The notes under the pieces: generated by a model
What the model was told of the DNA's origin: nothing
The model's database searches: none
Seen by the model: the letters and a program-made list of their open reading frames with translations, nothing else
Program-made: the position numbers and the translations under genes
In this document: positions 41,173 through 45,947 of the stretch, piece by piece
Layout of the letters: the number at the start of each line of letters is the position of its first letter
How positions within the stretch are numbered: position 1 is the first letter of the stretch
Source of the DNA: Opitutus sp.
GTDB lineage: Bacteria > Verrucomicrobiota > Verrucomicrobiia > Opitutales > Opitutaceae
Assembly: GCA_009695305.1 (NCBI GenBank)
Contig: SIBG01000028.1
Location: forward strand, 1 to 45,947
Direction of reading: 5' to 3'
Length of the DNA: 45,947 nucleotides

Positions 41173-44100
41173 ATGGTTTCTTTCCGCTCCGTTTCCCGCG
41201 CGCTCGGCCTTTTTACCGCGCTCACCGCTCTCCTCGCACCCACCGCCCGCGCTCAGGAGCCGCGCCTCACCAACATCTCCACGCGCGCGCAATCCGGCTC
41301 GGGCGCCGATGTCCTCACCGCCGGCTTTGTCATCGGCCCCGGCGCCAACAAACAGGTCCTCATCCGCGCCATCGGCCCGACCCTCTCGTCCTTCGGCCTC
41401 ACCGGCACCCTCGCCGATCCCGTCCTGGCTCTCTTCAACAGCGCCAACACCGCCCTCGCCACCAACGACAACTGGCTCGCCGCCGATGCCGCCACCTTCG
41501 CCTCCGCCGGTGCCTTCGCCCTTCCCGTCAATAGCCGCGATTCCGCCCTCGTCGCCACGCTCGCCCCCGGCAACTACACCGCACAGATCGCCGGTGCCGG
41601 CGGCACTACCGGCCTCGCCCTCGTCGAAGTCTACGAAATTGGCGCCACCACGACGAAGCTTCTCAACACCTCCACGCGTCTCCAGATTTCCCCCACGTCA
41701 GCGCCCATTATCGGCTTCGTCGTCTCGGCCGGCTCGGGCACGCGCAAACTCCTCCTCCGCGCCGCCGGCCCCGCGCTGAGCGCTTTTGGCCTCACCAGCA
41801 CCCTCGCCGACCCCACCCTCTCCCTCACCACCTCGACGGGCACCGTCCTCGCCTCCAACGACAACTGGTCCACTCCCACCACCGTCACCACCTCCGCGCC
41901 GGCCGCGAGCGCCACGCTGCTCGCCACCGCCTTCACTTCCGCCGGCGCCTTCGCCTTCCCCTCCGGTTCCAAAGACGCCGCTGTCCTCGTCGATCTCGCC
42001 CCCGGTAACTACGGCATCCAAGTCTCCGGCGTCGCTGCCACCAGTGGCCACGCCCTCGTCGAAGTTTACGACCTCACCTCCAGCGGACCACTCGTCACCA
42101 TCGCCGCCACCAAACCGTCCACCGACGAATCCGGCGCCACCGTCGGCGAATTCACCCTCACCCGCACCGGCGATTCGTCCACCGCCCTCACCGTCAACTA
42201 TAGCGTGGGTGGCAGTGCCACCAACGGCCTCGACTACCCTCCTCTCCTTGGCACCGGCACGATTCCCGCCGGCACCAGCAGCATCAAAATCCCTCTCCAG
42301 CCCTTCCCCGACACCACCGTAGAGCCCAACGAAACCGTTATCCTCACGCTCGCCACTGGCCTCGGCTATACCATCGGCTCGTCCGCGACGGCCACCGTCA
42401 CCATCGCCGACAGTCCCGGCACGCTCTACGTTTCGCTGCTCCGTCCCGCCGCGAACGCCACCGGCTCCACCGCCTCCGGCCTCGCCACGATTGTCCTCAG
42501 CGCCAGCGGCACCCTCGCCACCGTCAACGTTTCATTCTCCAACCTTTCCTCCGGTCAGGCCGGCGCCCACCTCTTCCTCGGCAACAGCACCTCTTCCGGC
42601 GACTACGTGCTGAATCTCCCCCTCGGCCAAGTCACCGGCGCGCAATGGAACATCGTCCCCACCGCCACCTTCACCACCGCGCAAATCCTCAGCGCCCTCA
42701 CCAACGGCCTCATCTACGTCGGCCTCGACACCGGCAGCTATCCCGCCGGCGAAGTCCGCGGTGCCTTCCTCACCGCCACCGGCTCTCAAGTTTTCACCGC
42801 ACCTCCGGCCCCGCCCGCCGTCGCCCTCTCCGCCATTACCGCCACCGACGCCGCCCGTCTCCTCACGCAAGGCACCTTCGGTCCCAAAAAATCCGAGATC
42901 GACGCCCTCACCGGCGGCTCCGTCAACGCCTGGCTCGATACCCAAATCACCCTGCCCGCGAGCAGCCACCGCGCCCGCATTCTCGTCGAGCGCGACTTCA
43001 ATCCCATTACGCTCAACAACCAGCGCCCAGAGGAACCGTTCCCGTTCCACCGCCAGGCCTCCTGGTTCTACCACGCCCTCCAAGCTCCCGATCAGCTCCG
43101 CCAACGCGTCGCGTTTGCCTTGAGTCAAATTCTCGTCGTCTCCGACGTCACCCTCGCCGGCCAACAATACACCGAGGCCCTCGCCATCTACTATGACCAC
43201 CTCGCCGCTGGCGCCTTCGGCAGCTTCCGCGACCTGCTCGAAAAAGTGACCCTGAGCCCCATCATGGGCACCTACCTCAGCTCCGTGCGCAACGCCAAGT
43301 CGGACCCCGTCACCGGCACCGACCCCGACGAGAATTACGCCCGCGAAATCATGCAGCTCTTCACCATCGGCCTCGTGCAACTCCAGCCCGATGGCACGCT
43401 CAAACTCGACGCTCAAGGACTGCCGCTTCCCACCTACAACCAGAAAACCATCACGGAAACCGCCAAGGTTTTCACCGGCTGGGGCTACTTCAATCCGGCC
43501 CTCAACGCCGCGACGAACGCCGCCTTCTTCCGCCGCGGCCCGCTCGACTACAAAAACCCGATGATGCTCTACCCGCCGTTCCACGAGGCCGCCGCCAAGA
43601 CCATCGTCGGCCCCACCGTCATTCCGGCCAACCTCGGCGGCACCGAAGACCTCAAGCGCACCCTCGATGTCCTCGTCGCCCACCCCAACACCGCCGCGTT
43701 CATCTCCCGCCAACTCATCCAGCGCCTCGTCACCGTCAACCCCAGCCCCGGCTACGTCTACCGCGTCGCCCAGAAATTCGGTCCCACCGGCGACCTCGGT
43801 GCCGTCGTCCGCGCGATTCTCACCGACTACGAAGCCCGCTCTCCCGCCGCCGCCTCCGCCCCCGGATACGGCAAACTCCGCGAACCGCTCCTCCGCCTCA
43901 CCGCTCTGCTTCGCACTTTCAACGCCACGTCCACCAGCGGGCACTACACGAACTACAACAACACCGAAGCCACCCTCACCCAGGCCGCGCTCAGCGCACC
44001 CAGCGTATTCAATTTCTACGAACCCAGCTATGTCTATCCCGGCGCACTCGCCGCCGCCGGACTCGTCGCCCCCGAGTTTCAAATCACCACCGCCACCACC

Positions 44101-44412
44101 GCCATCAGCACGCCCAATTTCCTCCGCCAAGTCATCTACACGATCCAACCCCTGCCCAACCCGAATATCCCCAACGTCGCCGGCGCCGCCGCCCTCAATC
44201 TCGCCCCCGAGGTGGCCCTGGTCGCCAACATCCCCGCCCTCCTCGATCACCTCAACCTCGTCATGACCGCCGGCCAAATGACCGCCCCGACGCGCGCCCG
44301 CCTCACCACCGCGATGAACGCGCTCAGCCCCATCTTCAGCGACCCTCTCGACCGCGTCCGCACCGCCATCCTCCTCGTCGCCACCAGCCCCGACGGCGCC
44401 ACGCAACGCTAA
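41173..44412 (+). CDS. Exported DUF1800 protein with Calx-beta and CHRD domains
   Basis: A 1079-residue protein. Signal peptide MVSFRSVSRALGLFTALTAL...ARAQ (ATG 41173; the frame opens earlier but without a signal). Then two paralogous modules of about 125-140 residues (30-155 and 161-301; both contain an LIRAIGPTLSSFGLTGTLAD-like segment, NDNW and L-A-P-G-N-Y), a Calx-beta-like domain (304-416: FTLTRTGDSSTALTVNYSVG; DTTVEPNETVILTLA), a CHRD domain (417-541: LYVSLLRPAANATGSTASGL; AHLFLGN; YPAGEVRGAFL) and DUF1800 (548-1079: DAARLLTQGTFGPKKSEIDA; DPDENYAREIMQLFTIGL; KVFTGWGYFNP; FISRQLIQRLVT). DUF1800 proteins normally precede DUF1501 proteins, as here. Function of the pair is unknown. Confidence 0.92.
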   Translation: MVSFRSVSRALGLFTALTALLAPTARAQEPRLTNISTRAQSGSGADVLTAGFVIGPGANKQVLIRAIGPTLSSFGLTGTLADPVLALFNSANTALATNDNWLAADAATFASAGAFALPVNSRDSALVATLAPGNYTAQIAGAGGTTGLALVEVYEIGATTTKLLNTSTRLQISPTSAPIIGFVVSAGSGTRKLLLRAAGPALSAFGLTSTLADPTLSLTTSTGTVLASNDNWSTPTTVTTSAPAASATLLATAFTSAGAFAFPSGSKDAAVLVDLAPGNYGIQVSGVAATSGHALVEVYDLTSSGPLVTIAATKPSTDESGATVGEFTLTRTGDSSTALTVNYSVGGSATNGLDYPPLLGTGTIPAGTSSIKIPLQPFPDTTVEPNETVILTLATGLGYTIGSSATATVTIADSPGTLYVSLLRPAANATGSTASGLATIVLSASGTLATVNVSFSNLSSGQAGAHLFLGNSTSSGDYVLNLPLGQVTGAQWNIVPTATFTTAQILSALTNGLIYVGLDTGSYPAGEVRGAFLTATGSQVFTAPPAPPAVALSAITATDAARLLTQGTFGPKKSEIDALTGGSVNAWLDTQITLPASSHRARILVERDFNPITLNNQRPEEPFPFHRQASWFYHALQAPDQLRQRVAFALSQILVVSDVTLAGQQYTEALAIYYDHLAAGAFGSFRDLLEKVTLSPIMGTYLSSVRNAKSDPVTGTDPDENYAREIMQLFTIGLVQLQPDGTLKLDAQGLPLPTYNQKTITETAKVFTGWGYFNPALNAATNAAFFRRGPLDYKNPMMLYPPFHEAAAKTIVGPTVIPANLGGTEDLKRTLDVLVAHPNTAAFISRQLIQRLVTVNPSPGYVYRVAQKFGPTGDLGAVVRAILTDYEARSPAAASAPGYGKLREPLLRLTALLRTFNATSTSGHYTNYNNTEATLTQAALSAPSVFNFYEPSYVYPGALAAAGLVAPEFQITTATTAISTPNFLRQVIYTIQPLPNPNIPNVAGAAALNLAPEVALVANIPALLDHLNLVMTAGQMTAPTRARLTTAMNALSPIFSDPLDRVRTAILLVATSPDGATQR

Positions 44413-44455
44413 CCCAATTTCATTAGTCATTAGACATTGGTCCTTGGTCCCCGAT

Positions 44456-44502
44456 CCCCCAAACCCCAGACCCCAAACCCCAGACCCTAAACCCCAGACC
44501 CT
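44456..44502 (-). promoter_or_regulatory. Tandem repeat with G-quadruplex potential before DUF1501 gene
   Basis: Three 14-bp units AAACCCCAGACCC(C/T) occupy 44461-44502, preceded by CCCCC. On the minus (template) strand this gives four runs of at least four G with 3-base loops (44456-44481) plus further G3-G4 runs, a classical G-quadruplex pattern. It ends 15 bases before the DUF1501 ATG. Confidence 0.7.
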
Positions 44503-44517
44503 AAAGCCTCCCCTCCC

Positions 44518-45947
44518 ATGCCGCCCACCCCCACCCGCCGACACTTCCTCGGTTCCGCCTGTTGCGCTGCCGTCGGCCTGACCGGCATGGCCTCCGCCCT
44601 CTCCGCCCTCCGCGCCACCGCCGCCGCGGTCAGTTCAAACCCCGCTCTACCGTCGACGACCCCGCCGCGAGCCGGCGCCGTCCCCTCCGACTACCGCGCC
44701 CTCGTCTGCATTTTTCTCAACGGCGGCAACGACGCCTCCAACCTCATCATCCCCTTCGACACCGGCGCCGGCCCCACCAGTTACTCCGCCTACGCCGCCG
44801 CCCGCTCCGTCCTCGCGCTCCCACAAGCCGGCCTCCTCCCGCTGTCTCCAAAAACCTCGGACGGCCGCGCCTTCGCGCTGCACCCGAGTCTGACGGAAAT
44901 GAAAAGCCTCTTCTCGTCGGGCAAACTCGCCCTGCTCGCCAACGTCGGCAGCCTCGCCGAGCCGACCACCAAAGCCCAATACAACGCCCAGTCGGTCAAA
45001 CTCCCGCCGCAACTTTTCTCGCACAGTGATCAGCAGGTGCAGTGGCAAAGCTCCGTGCCCGACCAAACCTTTCGCACCGGCTGGGGCGGCCGCACCGCCG
45101 ACCTCCTCAATTCGCTCCACACCAACAACGAGGTTTCGATGTCCGTCAGCCTCGACGGCTCCAATAGTTTTCAGGTCGGCAATCAAGTCGTCCAACTCGC
45201 CGTCCAACCTGCCTCCGGTGCCTCCCCCAAAGGCGGCCCTGTCGCTTTCCAAAACACGACCGGCACCAACAACCCGGTCCGCTACGCCGCGCAGAAAGAC
45301 CTCTTCGCCGGCACCCACCCCAACCTCTTCGCCTCCGCCTTCGGCTCGCTCTCCTCCGATGCCATCGGCACGAGCGAACTCCTCGGCACCGTCCTCAACG
45401 GCGCCCCCAACCTCACCACCGCCTTCCCGGCCACGTCCCTAGGCAATCAGCTTAAGACCATCGCCTACCTCATCTCGATCTCGAGTGCGCTCAACCTGAA
45501 GCGCCAAGTCTTCTTCGCCCGTGTGGGCGGTTGGGATACGCACGCCGACCAAGTCGACGACATCAACCGCGCACTCGGCGCGCACGCCGGCCTCCTCCAG
45601 CAAGTCAGCCAGGGCTTGAACGCCTTCTACAACGCCACTGTCGAACTCGGTTGCTCCGACCGCGTCACGACGTTCACCGCTTCCGATTTCGGTCGCACCT
45701 ACAGTTCGAACGGCGACGGCTCCGACCACGGCTGGGGCGGCCACCACCTCATCCTCGGCGGCTCCGTCAAAGGCGGTGACATCTACGGGAAAATGCCCAC
45801 GCCCACGATCGGCGGTCCCGACGACACCACCCAGGGCCGTTGGATTCCCACCACGAGTGTCGATGAATATAGCGCCACGCTCGCGACGTGGTTCGGCGTG
45901 CTGCCGGGAAATCTTCCCGTCGTCTTCCCGAATATCGGCCGCTTCGC
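44518..45947 (+). CDS. DUF1501 protein, Tat-exported, cut by window edge
   Basis: The reading frame stays open for 476 codons to the edge. The N-terminus MPPTPTRRHFLGSACCAAVG is a Tat signal (TRRHFLG). The DUF1501 domain follows: YRALVCIFLNGGNDASNLII, FALHPSLTEMKSLFSSGKLA, LLANVGSLAEP, FSHSDQQVQWQS, GWGGRTADLL, VFFARVGGWDTHADQ, TFTASDFGRTYSSNGDGSDH, GWGGHHLILGG and WIPTTSVDEYSATLATWFGV, LPGNLPVVFPNIGRF. The NGGND, HSDQ, GGWDTH and DHGWG pieces recall the alkaline-phosphatase/sulfatase fold (metal-site His and Asp), so a metal-dependent hydrolase role is possible. Comparison with the remnant at 40982 suggests about six residues are missing at the end. Confidence 0.92.
   Translation, partial: MPPTPTRRHFLGSACCAAVGLTGMASALSALRATAAAVSSNPALPSTTPPRAGAVPSDYRALVCIFLNGGNDASNLIIPFDTGAGPTSYSAYAAARSVLALPQAGLLPLSPKTSDGRAFALHPSLTEMKSLFSSGKLALLANVGSLAEPTTKAQYNAQSVKLPPQLFSHSDQQVQWQSSVPDQTFRTGWGGRTADLLNSLHTNNEVSMSVSLDGSNSFQVGNQVVQLAVQPASGASPKGGPVAFQNTTGTNNPVRYAAQKDLFAGTHPNLFASAFGSLSSDAIGTSELLGTVLNGAPNLTTAFPATSLGNQLKTIAYLISISSALNLKRQVFFARVGGWDTHADQVDDINRALGAHAGLLQQVSQGLNAFYNATVELGCSDRVTTFTASDFGRTYSSNGDGSDHGWGGHHLILGGSVKGGDIYGKMPTPTIGGPDDTTQGRWIPTTSVDEYSATLATWFGVLPGNLPVVFPNIGRF

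Overview
The window is dense, GC-rich bacterial chromosome. Gene content points to Verrucomicrobiota, most likely the Opitutaceae: a large TonB-dependent receptor followed by DUF1800 and Tat-type DUF1501 proteins, two WxxGxW-repeat proteins, a bifunctional PutA, a GTP-dependent PEP carboxykinase, pectin-degrading enzymes, many exported one-off proteins, few Shine-Dalgarno sequences, and many short palindromic repeats between genes. This is inference from families; there is no rRNA or other taxonomic marker here. I see no tRNA, rRNA or CRISPR array.

Layout. 1-85: start of an IS630-type transposase that leaves the window on the left. 284-3811 (minus): ECF sigma factor, a small membrane protein that is probably its anti-sigma factor, a signal-peptide/bactofilin-like/RDD membrane protein, and purE. 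4001-7014 (plus): PutA, broken by a -1 frame change at an A7 run. 7011-7756: an IS200-like REP-associated transposase (RAYT) bracketed by inverted REPs. 7753-11328 (minus): HDOD protein, exported protein, pckG. 11479-13835: YciI-like exported protein, a tiny membrane protein, a sigma-factor fragment, a CDF cation transporter interrupted by one TGA, and a tandem ACT-domain protein. 14059-16656 (minus): ABC transporter operon with a DUF3299 protein. 16772-20383 (plus): prpB-prpC-prpD, the methylcitrate route for propionyl-CoA. 20392-24731: small accessory region with a ParB-like orphan, a DUF4160/DUF2442 pair, an alpha/beta hydrolase between two DUF488 gene remnants, a MITE-like repeat, a DUF4380-type exported protein and an intact DUF488 gene. 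24793-27465: divergent pectin pair (oligogalacturonate lyase-like and PL9-like pectate lyase). 27477-33907: SYLF protein, thiol-disulfide/peroxiredoxin-like protein, small membrane protein, B3-like metallo-hydrolase, Gfo/Idh/MocA oxidoreductase, double cupin and an exported methyltransferase. 34033-35784: the two WxxGxW proteins. 35953-37350: asnS. 37557-end: TonB-dependent receptor, a mosaic pseudogene, DUF1800 protein, and a DUF1501 protein cut by the right edge.

Metabolic picture. PrpBCD takes propionyl-CoA to succinate and pyruvate, PckG links the C4 pool to PEP, PutA takes proline to glutamate, and the pectin pair feeds on plant or algal polymer. Together they suit a heterotroph living on polysaccharide and protein.

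The most unusual signals are (i) REP elements whose conserved GTAG head supplies the TAG stop codon of neighbouring genes, seen on both sides of the RAYT and at two further genes; (ii) genes interrupted by minimal changes (A7 frame change in putA, TGA in the CDF gene) or carrying repeat DNA in frame (putA linker, ABC ATPase tail, a 7-bp tandem repeat in prpD); and (iii) the receptor/DUF1800/DUF1501 locus, with a mosaic scar made of receptor and DUF1501 DNA and a G-quadruplex-type repeat in front of the DUF1501 gene.
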